From a beta proteobacterium KB13 (GTDB lineage: Bacteria; Pseudomonadota; Gammaproteobacteria; Burkholderiales; Methylophilaceae): a stretch of 64,000 nucleotides of DNA. The notes under the pieces were generated by a model, which made no database searches, had not been told where the DNA came from, and saw only the letters and a program-made list of their open reading frames with translations. The DNA is taken from assembly GCA_000156155.1 (NCBI GenBank), contig DS995299.1:707827-771826 (forward strand), read 5' to 3'. A program made the position numbers and the translations under genes. Shown one piece after another: positions 8,985-18,051 of this stretch (its first letter is position 1; every line of letters starts with the position of its first letter).

Positions 8985-10194
8985 ATAATACTTTTTGATA
9001 AAGTCGTTTGACAAAATTAAATCTAAACAACATCACCAATACTGCACAAAGAATTATACTGAAGACAACCACCATTGATACAATATCAATGATTTCTTCT
9101 GATCCTGGGACATTATAAGTTATCGGAATGGATGCCAACACGGCCGCAGCCAACCCTTTTGGGGCCATCATTGATATATAGGATTTATCCGTAAAATTTG
9201 TCTCTTTAAATAAGATCTTTGTCATTGGAATTCTGAACATAAATATGAAAAAAACTAGGACGATGGCAAAAGCGAGAAGATTATATTCCTTTATTTCGAA
9301 CTGAATTCCCAAAAAAATAAAAAAGAAGATCTTTAACAAAAATACTAACTCTCTGTAAAAATCTAACTCAGTTTTTGTTAGCGGCTTAATTTCATGCTTT
9401 GCTAAAATGAAATTATTTATAAAACTAAATGATTTATAGTTAGTTAGTATTAAACCAAATGCTAATGCTGCAATTGGGCCTGAATAACCAAATAATTCAG
9501 TTAATCCATAAACAATAAAAAGCCATGCGATGGTTGTTGTTAATGTATTCGGAAAGTTTTTAATTTTATCGATGATAATTAGCCAAACGGTCCCTGCAAA
9601 GAGGCCATAAACGATTGCCATAATAAAGGATGACCCGATACTTGAAATAAACTTAATAATATTAAAAGCCTGATCCTGTTCGTAAAATTCAACAAGTGAA
9701 AATAGAGTAAGAATACAAAGAACATCAGTTGCGGCTGATTCAAGTAATAAGGTTGTCTTAGTAGTAGGTTCAATATTTAAAACATTTGTAATTGGCACAA
9801 CCACAGCTGAGGATGTCCCTCCTAAAATAACTCCAAGCATCAAACTTGAAAGAAAATTTAAATCTAAAAAACTTACTGAAAAAAAAGTAACTATCACTGT
9901 GGTAACAATAAAACTAGCCAAAGTTAAAAAACCTGAAGTTTTAAATGAATTTATTAAAATTCTAAAGTTTAATGAGCAACCACTTTCAAAGAGAATAACC
10001 ACCAAAGCAATCGTTGTAATCACCTCACCAATTTTTCCAAAGTCTTCTGGAGTAACTAAATGAAGAAATGGGCCGATTACTATACCAATGACAATAAGGA
10101 TTAATACATCCGGAATTAAGGTTTTTTTGAATATAAAGCTCAAAGCATGAGCAGCAAAAATAAGAAGGCCTACAGCAAGAATTATTTGATACAT
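8983..10194 (-). CDS. Cation:proton antiporter (CPA family, NhaP/KefB-like membrane domain)
   Basis: Inner-membrane exchanger that probably swaps Na+ or K+ for protons. The 403 residues are almost entirely hydrophobic, with about 11-12 predicted membrane segments and no cytoplasmic RCK/TrkA domain. Family signs include FESGCSLNFRIL, the GGTSSAVVVPITN stretch in the fifth/sixth helix, a conserved ESAATDVLCI containing the ion-binding aspartate, and GYSGPIAALAFGL. The ion specificity cannot be told. The start is 35 bases from the divergent mqo start, so the promoter regions overlap. Confidence 0.85.
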   Translation of the reverse strand: MYQIILAVGLLIFAAHALSFIFKKTLIPDVLILIVIGIVIGPFLHLVTPEDFGKIGEVITTIALVVILFESGCSLNFRILINSFKTSGFLTLASFIVTTVIVTFFSVSFLDLNFLSSLMLGVILGGTSSAVVVPITNVLNIEPTTKTTLLLESAATDVLCILTLFSLVEFYEQDQAFNIIKFISSIGSSFIMAIVYGLFAGTVWLIIIDKIKNFPNTLTTTIAWLFIVYGLTELFGYSGPIAALAFGLILTNYKSFSFINNFILAKHEIKPLTKTELDFYRELVFLLKIFFFIFLGIQFEIKEYNLLAFAIVLVFFIFMFRIPMTKILFKETNFTDKSYISMMAPKGLAAAVLASIPITYNVPGSEEIIDIVSMVVVFSIILCAVLVMLFRFNFVKRLYQKVL

Positions 10195-10198
10195 AATT

Positions 10199-10226
10199 TT
10201 TAGATTTAAAAATAATTACATATAAT
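10199..10226 (+). promoter_or_regulatory. Candidate mqo promoter giving a leaderless mRNA
   Basis: A perfect -10 box TATAAT (10221-10226) lies 16 bases after TTTAGA (10199-10204). A start of transcription 6-7 bases downstream of the -10 box would fall on, or next to, the ATG at 10233. No ribosome-binding site is visible in the 35-base gap. Confidence 0.5.
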
Positions 10227-10232
10227 ACTGTG

Positions 10233-11693
10233 ATGAAAAAAAATGTGGTTGAAAATTTTGACGTAGTTATCATTGGTGCAGGAATAATGGGATCTACTCT
10301 AGCATCATTATTATCAGAACTTGATGATTCTCTTAAAATTAAAATTATTGAAAAACTTGACCAATGTGGTCTTGAAAGTTCTGATGGGTTGAACAATGCT
10401 GGAACCGGTCATGCAGGAAACTGTGAACTAAATTACACGCCTGAAGTTAATGGTAAGGTTAATATATCAAAAGCTGTATCTATTGCTGAAAAATTTGAAA
10501 TGTCTCTTCAATTTTGGGCTTATTTAGCAAACAAATATAATTCAATTAAACCTGAAGATTTTATCTCTAAGAGCCCACATGCTAGTTTTGTATGGAGGGA
10601 AGAAGATATTCAATTTTTAAAACAAAGACACAAATTGATGTCGAAAGAGCCAATTTTCAAAAAAATTAAGTACTTAAAAAGTTTCGAAGAGATTAAAAAA
10701 TATTTTCCATTACTAATAAAAGGTAGGTCCAAACACAAGGAAGTTGCAATGACTATCTTTGAAGATGGTACTGATATTAATTTCGGCGAGCTAACAAGAT
10801 CTCTAATTAATAACCTTGTAAAACAAAATAAATTAACATTATCTTTAAGGGAAACTGTAAAGTCGATAAAAAGAAAAAAAGACCTCTACACAATAAAAAC
10901 AAATAAAGGCGAAAGTAAAACTAAGTTTTTGTTTATTGCCGCAGGTGGTTCATCAATTAGTCTTCTACAAAAACTAAAAATTAAATCAGCTAAAGGTTAT
11001 GCCGGATTTCCAATAAGTGGAAAATGGTTATTATGTGATAATCCAGAAATTATTAAAAACCATAAAGGAAAGGTTTATAGTCAAGCTGAAGCAGGTGCTC
11101 CGCCAATGTCGGTACCTCATTTAGATATAAGAAAAATAAAGAATAAAGAATATTTATTATTTGGCCCATTTGCTGGATTTACTTTTAGATTTTTAAAAAA
11201 TGGAAGTTTTTTTGATTTTCCTAAAAGTATCAAGCTGTCAAATTTGAAAGAATTGATTACAGTTTGTCTCTCAAACCCAAAACTTCTATCCTACCTGATT
11301 AAACAAATACTAAGTGGAAATTCATCGAGAATGAAACACCTAAAAAATTTCTACCCACTTGCTGATAAAAAAGATTGGAAACTCTTTGATGCAGGGCAAA
11401 GGGTGCAAATTATTAAACCAAAAAATATTTTTTCAGGAAAATTGGAATTTGGCACTGAAATAATTTATGGCAAAAATAAAAATATGGCAGCTTTGCTTGG
11501 AGCATCACCAGGCGCCTCTGTTTCCGCAGCCAACATGCTCGAGATTATTGAAAAATGTTTTTTAAGTAGAAATCAACAATATGAAAAAAAATTAAAAAAA
11601 ATTTTCCCAAGCTATGGTTTGAAATTGAATGATAATCCAAGCAAGCTGCAAAAACTGAGAAGTTCCTATAGAAAAATTCTGAAACTACTTTAG
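10233..11693 (+). CDS. mqo: Malate:quinone oxidoreductase
   Basis: FAD enzyme at the inner face of the membrane that oxidises malate to oxaloacetate and passes electrons to quinone, in place of or beside NAD-malate dehydrogenase. The protein (486 residues from the ATG; a GTG three bases earlier is also possible) has the FAD-binding VVIIGAGIMGSTLA and the family signature NNAGTGHAGNCELNYTP. The C-terminal LGASPGASVSAANML is also typical. It is unusually rich in Lys, Ile and Asn, with many A runs (for example near 11580-11600), more than most genes in the window, which may point to separate ancestry. The 3' end overlaps rlmB, which converges on it, by 9 bases. Confidence 0.95.
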   Translation: MKKNVVENFDVVIIGAGIMGSTLASLLSELDDSLKIKIIEKLDQCGLESSDGLNNAGTGHAGNCELNYTPEVNGKVNISKAVSIAEKFEMSLQFWAYLANKYNSIKPEDFISKSPHASFVWREEDIQFLKQRHKLMSKEPIFKKIKYLKSFEEIKKYFPLLIKGRSKHKEVAMTIFEDGTDINFGELTRSLINNLVKQNKLTLSLRETVKSIKRKKDLYTIKTNKGESKTKFLFIAAGGSSISLLQKLKIKSAKGYAGFPISGKWLLCDNPEIIKNHKGKVYSQAEAGAPPMSVPHLDIRKIKNKEYLLFGPFAGFTFRFLKNGSFFDFPKSIKLSNLKELITVCLSNPKLLSYLIKQILSGNSSRMKHLKNFYPLADKKDWKLFDAGQRVQIIKPKNIFSGKLEFGTEIIYGKNKNMAALLGASPGASVSAANMLEIIEKCFLSRNQQYEKKLKKIFPSYGLKLNDNPSKLQKLRSSYRKILKLL

Positions 11694-12410
11694 CTTTCTT
11701 TTCATTTCAGATACACAAATCCCTGTGGCAACAGAGACATTCAAACTTTCAATAGACTCTGACATTGGTATTGAGAATGTTAAATCACATTTATCTTTGG
11801 TCAACCTTCTAATCCCCTTACCCTCAGAACCCATGACCAAGGCAACATTCCCGGAGAAGCTTTGATCATAAATTGACAACTCCGAATAACCATCAGCAGC
11901 ATACATAAAGAAGTTATGTTCTTTTAATAAGTCAATTGTCCGAGATAGATTGGTCACTGAAAAAAAAGGAATATGGTTGACCGCTCCACTCGCCACCTTC
12001 GAAACAACCGGGGTGATCCCGACAGAGTTATTTTTCGGTACAATTATTCCGCTCAAATCGAAAGCGCTAGCAATCCTAAAGCAAGCACCTAAGTTATGTG
12101 GGTCTTGAACTTCATCGAGGATCAAAAAAAAGTGTTGCTTGGTGTCTTCAGCCAGAAAATCCTCTAGGTTCTGTTTTGATAAAGAGTGTTTTTTTTCCGT
12201 TGCGGCAATAAATTGGTGACTATTGGAGCTAAATTTTTTCTTAAACCATTGGGCATCCATAAAGCTTACAGGGATCTTATTTGTTTGTGCAATCTCAATG
12301 ATTCTCGTCATTTTTTCAGAATTTCGATCCTTACAAACAAATAGTTGATCCACATGATTACTTCTAACGGCCGAATCAACTGAATGAATCCCATAAATTA
12401 AATTAGTCAT
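11685..12410 (-). CDS. rlmB: 23S rRNA (guanosine-2'-O-)-methyltransferase RlmB
   Basis: SPOUT-fold methyltransferase that modifies G2251 of 23S rRNA (E. coli numbering). The 241 residues begin with the N-terminal substrate-binding domain (IYGIHSVDSAVRS) and hold the SPOUT motifs LDEVQDPHNLGACFRIA, VMGSEGKGIRRL and ESLNVSVATGI, which form the knotted SAM site. It follows rnr after one base, the common rnr-rlmB pairing, and is the last gene of the galU-hpt-rnr-rlmB run. Confidence 0.96.
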   Translation of the reverse strand: MTNLIYGIHSVDSAVRSNHVDQLFVCKDRNSEKMTRIIEIAQTNKIPVSFMDAQWFKKKFSSNSHQFIAATEKKHSLSKQNLEDFLAEDTKQHFFLILDEVQDPHNLGACFRIASAFDLSGIIVPKNNSVGITPVVSKVASGAVNHIPFFSVTNLSRTIDLLKEHNFFMYAADGYSELSIYDQSFSGNVALVMGSEGKGIRRLTKDKCDLTFSIPMSESIESLNVSVATGICVSEMKRKLK

Positions 12411-12411
12411 T

Positions 12412-14583
12412 CTATAAATTCTTTATATAAGTAAAATCCATTTTTCCAAGCTCTAAATCTACACGAATGAGTTTTACCGCTAACTCATCACCCAATCTAA
12501 ATTTTTTCTTAGTTTTTTCACCTTCGAGCATCTGTTTTTCTTTATTAAAGACAAAGTAATCATTACCGAGCTCCGTGACATGAACCAAACCCTCAATGTG
12601 CAAACGAGATATTTCAACAAAAATTCCAAAATTTGTCACACTAGAAATAACAACATCAAATTTTTCACCAATCCTATCTTTCATGTAAAAACATTTCAAC
12701 CAATTTTCTACATCCCGAGTTGCTTCATCAGCTCTTCTCTCAGTGGATGAGCAATGATTGCCAATAGATTCTAAATTATCTGTTTTAAGTCTCTTCTTAT
12801 TTAAAAAAGATTTAATTAAACGATGCACAACCAAGTCCGGGTATCTTCGAATTGGTGAAGTAAAGTGGGTATATTTATCATACGCCAGCCCAAAATGACC
12901 CTTATTTACGGAACCGTAATTAGCTTGCTGCATTGACCGTAAAATCATGGTTTGTAACATCTGAAAATTTTCTTTATTTTTAATTTTATTGATTAGCTCT
13001 ACGTAATCCATCACAACTGGACTTAAACCACCTTCCATATGCACTTTGAAGTCTGATAAAACTGATTTCAAGATTTCAAGCTTTTCATCTTTTGGTTTTT
13101 CATGATTTCTAAAGAGTCCAATTTTTTTTGATAGTAGATAATCGGCCGCACTAACATTCGCGGCAAGCATACACTCTTCGATTAATCGATGCGCCTCATT
13201 TCTTGTCAAAGGGACAATATCTTTAATTTTTCCACCTTCATCAAATAAAATTTGAGATTCAATTCGGTCGAACTCAATTGCATGCCTCTTATTTCTAGCC
13301 TCACTAAGAACTTCATAAACTGACTTTAAGGTATTAAGGTGTTGGATTAATTCTTTTGGATGCTCTTTTTGATTTTGTTTTTGAAAAATCAACTGGTCAA
13401 CTAAAGTATAGGTTAAGCGATGTTTTGAATTAATCACCGCAGGGTAAAACTCATATGATTGAACCTCTCCTTTTTTTGTAATAACCATATCTGCAATCAT
13501 GACCAATCGATCAACATGTGGGTTGAGCGAACATAATTTATTTGAAAGCTTTTCTGGAAGCATGGGAATAACCCTGCGAGGAAAATAAACTGAATTTCCC
13601 CTGTCAAAAGCTTCTTTATCTAGAGCAGATCCCTCTTTCACATAGTGGCTGACATCTGCGATACCCACAAGCAACTTAAAAAACTCTTTGTGGTTTTCAG
13701 CATACACCGCATCATCGAAATCTTTAGCTGTTTCACCGTCAATGGTTATAAAAAAGTTATCTCTCAAGTCAATTCGGTCTTTCAAATCGCCATCAGAAAT
13801 ATCAGAAATTTTCTCTAATTCTTTGTCAATTTTTTTATCAAACCTAAAAGGAAGGTTGTGTTTTCTAAGAGCGATTTCAATTTCGATACCACTGTCATCT
13901 AATTTTCCAATTACCTCAATGATCTGTCCCATAGGTTTGATATTCATGGCCGGTTGGGTAGTGATTTCTACCTCAACTATATCGCCTGGGACTGCATCCA
14001 TGTCTTTGCCATAAGGAATAATAATATCTTGATGAATTCTTTTGTCCTCTGCAGCGACGATGGTCACACCATACGACTGAACAACACGACCAACCAAGAC
14101 TGTATTAAATCTTTCTAAAACTTCAACGATGGTTCCTTCAGCCTTCCCTTTCCGATCCAATCCAGAAATTTGTACCATCACCCGATCGTTATGAAAAACT
14201 TTACCCATTTCTTTTTGATTTAAAAAAATATCATCATGTTCTAGCTCATCTGGGATTAAAAAACCATAACCATCCGGGTGACCTTGAACCTTTCCGGAGA
14301 TGCAATTGATTTTTTCTGCAATACAAAACACATCTTTTCTATTTTTTAAAATCTGGCCGTCCCTTCTCATTGCTTTTAAACGGTGAGTTAAGGCTTCTTC
14401 TTCTGATTTTTTTATACGCAGTAACTTAATGAGCTCATTTTTTTTAATTGGTGTGCCACATTTCTTCATGACATCAAGGATGAATTCTCGACTCGGAATG
14501 GGATGTGCGTACTTTTTTGACTCTCTTTTAAAAAAGGGGTCATTTGACCTTCTATTTGATTTTGTTTTATTTGGTTTGGGCAT
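12412..14583 (-). CDS. rnr: Ribonuclease R
   Basis: Processive 3'-5' exoribonuclease that degrades structured RNA and takes part in rRNA quality control. The 723 residues show an N-terminal helix-turn-helix (about 30-95), two cold-shock domains, the RNB catalytic domain beginning near GETAKDFDDAVY (acidic metal ligands), the HFTSPIRRYPDLVVHR motif and a C-terminal S1 domain (FDVVISSVTNFGIFVEI). It lacks the long basic tail of the E. coli enzyme. The start overlaps the end of hpt by 17 bases. Confidence 0.97.
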   Translation of the reverse strand: MPKPNKTKSNRRSNDPFFKRESKKYAHPIPSREFILDVMKKCGTPIKKNELIKLLRIKKSEEEALTHRLKAMRRDGQILKNRKDVFCIAEKINCISGKVQGHPDGYGFLIPDELEHDDIFLNQKEMGKVFHNDRVMVQISGLDRKGKAEGTIVEVLERFNTVLVGRVVQSYGVTIVAAEDKRIHQDIIIPYGKDMDAVPGDIVEVEITTQPAMNIKPMGQIIEVIGKLDDSGIEIEIALRKHNLPFRFDKKIDKELEKISDISDGDLKDRIDLRDNFFITIDGETAKDFDDAVYAENHKEFFKLLVGIADVSHYVKEGSALDKEAFDRGNSVYFPRRVIPMLPEKLSNKLCSLNPHVDRLVMIADMVITKKGEVQSYEFYPAVINSKHRLTYTLVDQLIFQKQNQKEHPKELIQHLNTLKSVYEVLSEARNKRHAIEFDRIESQILFDEGGKIKDIVPLTRNEAHRLIEECMLAANVSAADYLLSKKIGLFRNHEKPKDEKLEILKSVLSDFKVHMEGGLSPVVMDYVELINKIKNKENFQMLQTMILRSMQQANYGSVNKGHFGLAYDKYTHFTSPIRRYPDLVVHRLIKSFLNKKRLKTDNLESIGNHCSSTERRADEATRDVENWLKCFYMKDRIGEKFDVVISSVTNFGIFVEISRLHIEGLVHVTELGNDYFVFNKEKQMLEGEKTKKKFRLGDELAVKLIRVDLELGKMDFTYIKNL

Positions 14584-15091
14584 ATAAATTCAAATGGTTT
14601 CTTTTTAAACCATTGCTATCCAAACCAAAACCATAGACATACAAATTAGGTAATGCTAGTCCTTTAAAATCAGCATCAATTTTTACCTTATTATTTGGCT
14701 TATAGAATAAAACGCAGGATGTAACCGTTTTAGCACCCAGTTTTTTTAATAGAGATTGGCATTCAAAAAGTGTGTTTCCTTCATCTAAAATATCGTCCAC
14801 AAGTAAAATATGCTTATTCAAAACTTCCTCCCTAGTCGGTTTGTGAACCCAGATACCGTTATGCAAACCTTTATTGTCAACATATCTTGAATAATGGAGA
14901 TAATTTATATAAATATTTTTATGATTTAAAAGAGGAAATAAATGTCCAGCAAATACTAATGATCCAGTCATCACTGGAGCAAAAATCAGTTCATTTGAAC
15001 TCGTTTTCTTATTAATTTGATTCGCTAAATGTTCAATGGACCTCAGAATGTCTTGGTAAGTATACAAACATTGATCATCATTAGAGGACAT
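14567..15091 (-). CDS. hpt: Hypoxanthine-guanine phosphoribosyltransferase
   Basis: Purine salvage enzyme that joins hypoxanthine or guanine to PRPP. The 174 residues carry the type I PRTase PRPP loop ILLVDDILDEGNT (about 95-107) and an N-terminal APVMTGSLVFAGHL loop typical of HPRTs. It begins on the base where galU ends (15091) and overlaps rnr at its 3' end, so it is part of a tight cluster. Which purine base is preferred cannot be settled from sequence. Confidence 0.88.
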   Translation of the reverse strand: MSSNDDQCLYTYQDILRSIEHLANQINKKTSSNELIFAPVMTGSLVFAGHLFPLLNHKNIYINYLHYSRYVDNKGLHNGIWVHKPTREEVLNKHILLVDDILDEGNTLFECQSLLKKLGAKTVTSCVLFYKPNNKVKIDADFKGLALPNLYVYGFGLDSNGLKRNHLNLYAQTK

Positions 15092-15954
15092 TATTTTATA
15101 TCCTTTATGTATTCTTTTAAATCTTTACCAAATTCACTATTTTTTATTCCATAATCAATATTCGCCATCAAATAACCTAACTTTGAGCCGCAATCATATC
15201 GCTTACCTTTAAATGTGTAAGCATAGACTTCTTCCTGCTTTAACATTAACTTAATGCCGTCAGTTAACTGAATTTCGTTTCCAGCACCAAACGAGGTTTT
15301 TTCTAAAAAAGACATCAACGTATTCGAAAAAACATAACGGCCAACTACACCAAGGTTTGATGGCGCAAATTCTGGATCAGGTTTCTCAATGATATTACTT
15401 AATTTCACTAGATCTGAATCAAAATTATTGGAGTCAATCATGCCATATTTTTTGGATTCCGATTTATCTACATTTTGAACGGCAATCACAGACTTTTGCT
15501 GTTCATTATACTGCTCAACTAATTGGGCCAACACGCCAGGTTGGCCATCAATCAAGTCATCTGCTAAAGATACCGCAAATGGCTCATCTCCGACAACTGG
15601 CTTAGCTTGCAAGATTGCATGCCCCAAACCAAGAGGTTCGCCTTGTCTGATATATATACAGGAAACATCTTCCGGAACAATCTGGTTCATTTCATCCATT
15701 AATTTTGCTTTTTTATCATCTACATTAGAAAATCGCTCAAGGGTAGAATCAAAATGATCTGTAATTGCTCGTTTGGATTTACCAGTAATAAAAATGAGAT
15801 CTTTAAAGCCAGCCTCAATGGCTTCTTCAACCGCATATTGTATTAATGGCTTGTCAACAATGGGTAGCATTTCCTTTGGTGTTGCTTTTGTTGCGGGTAA
15901 AAAACGAGAACCGAGTCCGGCAACAGGAAAAATAATTTTTCTTAATTTTTTCAT
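15091..15954 (-). CDS. galU: UTP-glucose-1-phosphate uridylyltransferase
   Basis: Makes UDP-glucose for surface polysaccharides. The 287 residues start with the nucleotidyltransferase signature FPVAGLGSRFLPATKATPKEM and contain the conserved VDKPLIQYAVEEA, GLGHAILQAKPVVGDEPFAV and YDCGSKLGYL motifs. Length is normal. It heads a minus-strand group with hpt, rnr and rlmB; the ~95-base region upstream contains the moaE terminator and an AACCTT/AAGGTT inverted repeat (15976-15997) of unknown role. Confidence 0.97.
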   Translation of the reverse strand: MKKLRKIIFPVAGLGSRFLPATKATPKEMLPIVDKPLIQYAVEEAIEAGFKDLIFITGKSKRAITDHFDSTLERFSNVDDKKAKLMDEMNQIVPEDVSCIYIRQGEPLGLGHAILQAKPVVGDEPFAVSLADDLIDGQPGVLAQLVEQYNEQQKSVIAVQNVDKSESKKYGMIDSNNFDSDLVKLSNIIEKPDPEFAPSNLGVVGRYVFSNTLMSFLEKTSFGAGNEIQLTDGIKLMLKQEEVYAYTFKGKRYDCGSKLGYLMANIDYGIKNSEFGKDLKEYIKDIK

Positions 15955-16030
15955 ATCTTAAACTTTATTAAAGTGAACCTTATATCATGCAAAGGTTTCG
16001 TTATCTTTGTAAATAAAATACATTAAAAAT

Positions 16031-16072
16031 AAAAAATAAATAAATGATTTTATTACCATTTATTTATTTTTT
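16031..16072 (-). terminator. A/T-only terminator overlapping the end of moaE
   Basis: A perfect 16-bp inverted repeat (16031-16046 and 16057-16072, 10-base loop) is made almost wholly of A and T. Its upstream arm and loop include the last codons and stop of moaE (stop 16053-16055). On the minus strand the downstream arm ends in a T run, so it looks like an intrinsic terminator built into the gene's end. Confidence 0.65.
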
Positions 16073-16505
16073 CATAATCTTTTATATTTGCATCTACCCA
16101 AGATTCAGACTTTAATCCAATCTCTTTTTTCCAGAATGGTGCGTCAGTTTTTAAAAAATCTATTATAAACTCACACGCTCTAAATGCGTCTGTTCGATGT
16201 GCCGAAGTTACTGCAACCAATACAATCTCATCATTTAAGTTTAATTTCCCAAAACGGTGAATTATATTTACATCAAAAATATCCCATGCCCTTCTTGCCT
16301 TCTCCTCAATTTCTAACAAGGCTTTTTCAGTCATGCCAGGGTAAAATTCAATTTCCATTGATGTCAGTGTATCAGACTTATCCTCTTTAAAATCACGAAC
16401 ATAACCAACAAAGGTTACAAGGGCACCAACACCACTTTCATCAGAACGTTTTATATTTTTTACTTCAGAGTTAATATCAAAACTGTCTTGTTGAATTCTT
16501 ACCAT
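16053..16505 (-). CDS. moaE: Molybdopterin synthase catalytic subunit MoaE
   Basis: Adds sulfur, carried by MoaD, to cyclic pyranopterin phosphate to make molybdopterin. The 150 residues contain GVGALVTFVGYVRDF, the RFGKLNLNDEIVLVAVTSAHRTDAFRACEFIIDFLK core (shown here as known family blocks) and the catalytic KTDAPFWKKE lysines. It lies 3 bases after moaD, so the two synthase subunits are made together. Other molybdopterin genes (moaA, moaC, moeA) are not in the window. Confidence 0.96.
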   Translation of the reverse strand: MVRIQQDSFDINSEVKNIKRSDESGVGALVTFVGYVRDFKEDKSDTLTSMEIEFYPGMTEKALLEIEEKARRAWDIFDVNIIHRFGKLNLNDEIVLVAVTSAHRTDAFRACEFIIDFLKTDAPFWKKEIGLKSESWVDANIKDYEKINKW

Positions 16506-16508
16506 AGC

Positions 16509-16769
16509 TCAACCCCCGGTAATCGGTGGGAAAAAAGCAACCTCATCACCATCATTAAGGCTTAAATCCCAGTCCAGCGCCAATTCTTGGTTAACAGCGG
16601 CCTTAATATTTTTGACATTATCAATTTGCTGATATTCTAGTCGAAGATAGTTTATTAACTCTCTAATTGATGCTACATCAGCCTTATATTCGACATCCAA
16701 TTCATTGATTTTTAATTCTTCACGAAGTTTTGCAAAAAACAGCACCTTAATCATCTTCTTTTTGCTCAC
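16509..16769 (-). CDS. moaD: Molybdopterin synthase sulfur-carrier subunit MoaD
   Basis: Ubiquitin-fold sulfur carrier that is thiocarboxylated at its C-terminal glycine. The 86-residue protein ends EVAFFPPITGG, the required Gly-Gly tail. The start used is the ATG at 16769, inside the end of rmuC; an internal ATG five codons later (MIKVLFFAKL) matches the usual family start equally well. It is followed directly by moaE. Confidence 0.93.
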   Translation of the reverse strand: MSKKKMIKVLFFAKLREELKINELDVEYKADVASIRELINYLRLEYQQIDNVKNIKAAVNQELALDWDLSLNDGDEVAFFPPITGG

Positions 16770-18051
16770 TTTTTTCTATCAAAGAGTCCTCAAACTCCAA
16801 CAATTCATTCGGATCATCCTGTAATTCAACTTTTTCTATCTGGGAAAAACGACGTGATATTTTTTGGGATGTGATATGAACATCTTGTGCATTTTCATGG
16901 GCCATTCTGATGTTATCAGCTAACTTCTTCATTCTCTGATCAAATCTTTCGAATTCTTTGCCAAGCTTTCCTAACTCTGCCTTGATAATATGCACCTGCT
17001 TTCTTGTTTCAACATCCTTTAATACAGCTCTTGCTGTATTTAATACAGCCATCAGGGTGGTTGGCGACACAACCCACACCTTATGATTCAAAGAGTCTTG
17101 AATGAGTTCTGGATGGTAGGCGTGAATTTCGGCAAATACTGCCTCCGCCGGAACAAACATTACTGCTCCATCCGAAGTTTCATCAGGAATTATATATTTA
17201 GTAGAGATATCGGTAATATGTTTACGAACATCTAGCTTAAATTGTTTTTCTGCTTTTATTTTTTCTGGCTCACTCAAAGAGCTATCAAACATTTTTTGAT
17301 AATTTTCCATGGGGAATTTAGAGTCAACTGCGACCGTACCTGTTGGCTCCGGGAGAAATAAAACACAGTCAGCGCGACTTCCATTCTTGAAGGAATGTTG
17401 AAAAGAAAAAGAATCGGGTGGCAGTATATTTTTAACTAAACTCTCAAGCTGCAATTCACCATAAGCACCTCGTGACCTTTTGTCTCCCAACAATTCCTGC
17501 AGGCTAACAACATTTGTGGTTAAGCCATCAATTTTCTTTTGAGCCTCGTCAATTGTAGCCAACCTTTCCATAACGCTTAAAAAAGTCTCATTGGTTTTTT
17601 TAAATCCCTCTTCAAGTCTTTCATGCACCTTGCCGGTTATTTCCTCAAGACGAGAATCGACAGATTTGGTGAGTGACTCAATTGACGCCAGAAGCTGCAA
17701 TGTAGTGTTTTTAAGGGAGGACTGGATTGACTCTTGCTGAATCTTACCCTGGTTCTGCAGTGCTTGATTAAGTTTCTCAACCACCTCAGCTTTTAATTGA
17801 TTAATAATCTCTTGCTGACTAACTTTTAGGTTTTCTAATACGTCACGATTATATTTAAACTCTTCACTCACGAGCTTATTAAATCGATCCGTAGTTTTGT
17901 TTAAAGAATCATTAAAATCTTGGAGTATTTTACGATGGTGCTCATTTAATTCTGAATTGATATCATTGTTGGCGGGTCGCTGTTTAGTTAGGACCATAAA
18001 AACTCCAACAATAATAACGACTAAAGCGCCTAGAATCAGATATTCAAACAT
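16747..18051 (-). CDS. rmuC: DNA recombination protein RmuC
   Basis: Membrane-anchored coiled-coil protein with a predicted nuclease-like domain, known for limiting inversions at short repeats in E. coli. The 434 residues start with one membrane segment (LILGALVVIIVGVFMVL), continue with a long coiled coil (about 30-190) and then the conserved RmuC domain (LGDKRSRGAYGELQLESLV, ADCVLFLP, VDSKFPMENY). It overlaps yigZ upstream and moaD downstream, showing an unrelated but tightly coupled operon. Confidence 0.93.
   Translation of the reverse strand: MFEYLILGALVVIIVGVFMVLTKQRPANNDINSELNEHHRKILQDFNDSLNKTTDRFNKLVSEEFKYNRDVLENLKVSQQEIINQLKAEVVEKLNQALQNQGKIQQESIQSSLKNTTLQLLASIESLTKSVDSRLEEITGKVHERLEEGFKKTNETFLSVMERLATIDEAQKKIDGLTTNVVSLQELLGDKRSRGAYGELQLESLVKNILPPDSFSFQHSFKNGSRADCVLFLPEPTGTVAVDSKFPMENYQKMFDSSLSEPEKIKAEKQFKLDVRKHITDISTKYIIPDETSDGAVMFVPAEAVFAEIHAYHPELIQDSLNHKVWVVSPTTLMAVLNTARAVLKDVETRKQVHIIKAELGKLGKEFERFDQRMKKLADNIRMAHENAQDVHITSQKISRRFSQIEKVELQDDPNELLEFEDSLIEKSEQKEDD

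Noticed and set aside
15976-15997. Inverted repeat AACCTT/AAGGTT upstream of galU as an operator
   Set aside because: Six-base arms with a 10-base gap are expected by chance at this base composition; no further support.
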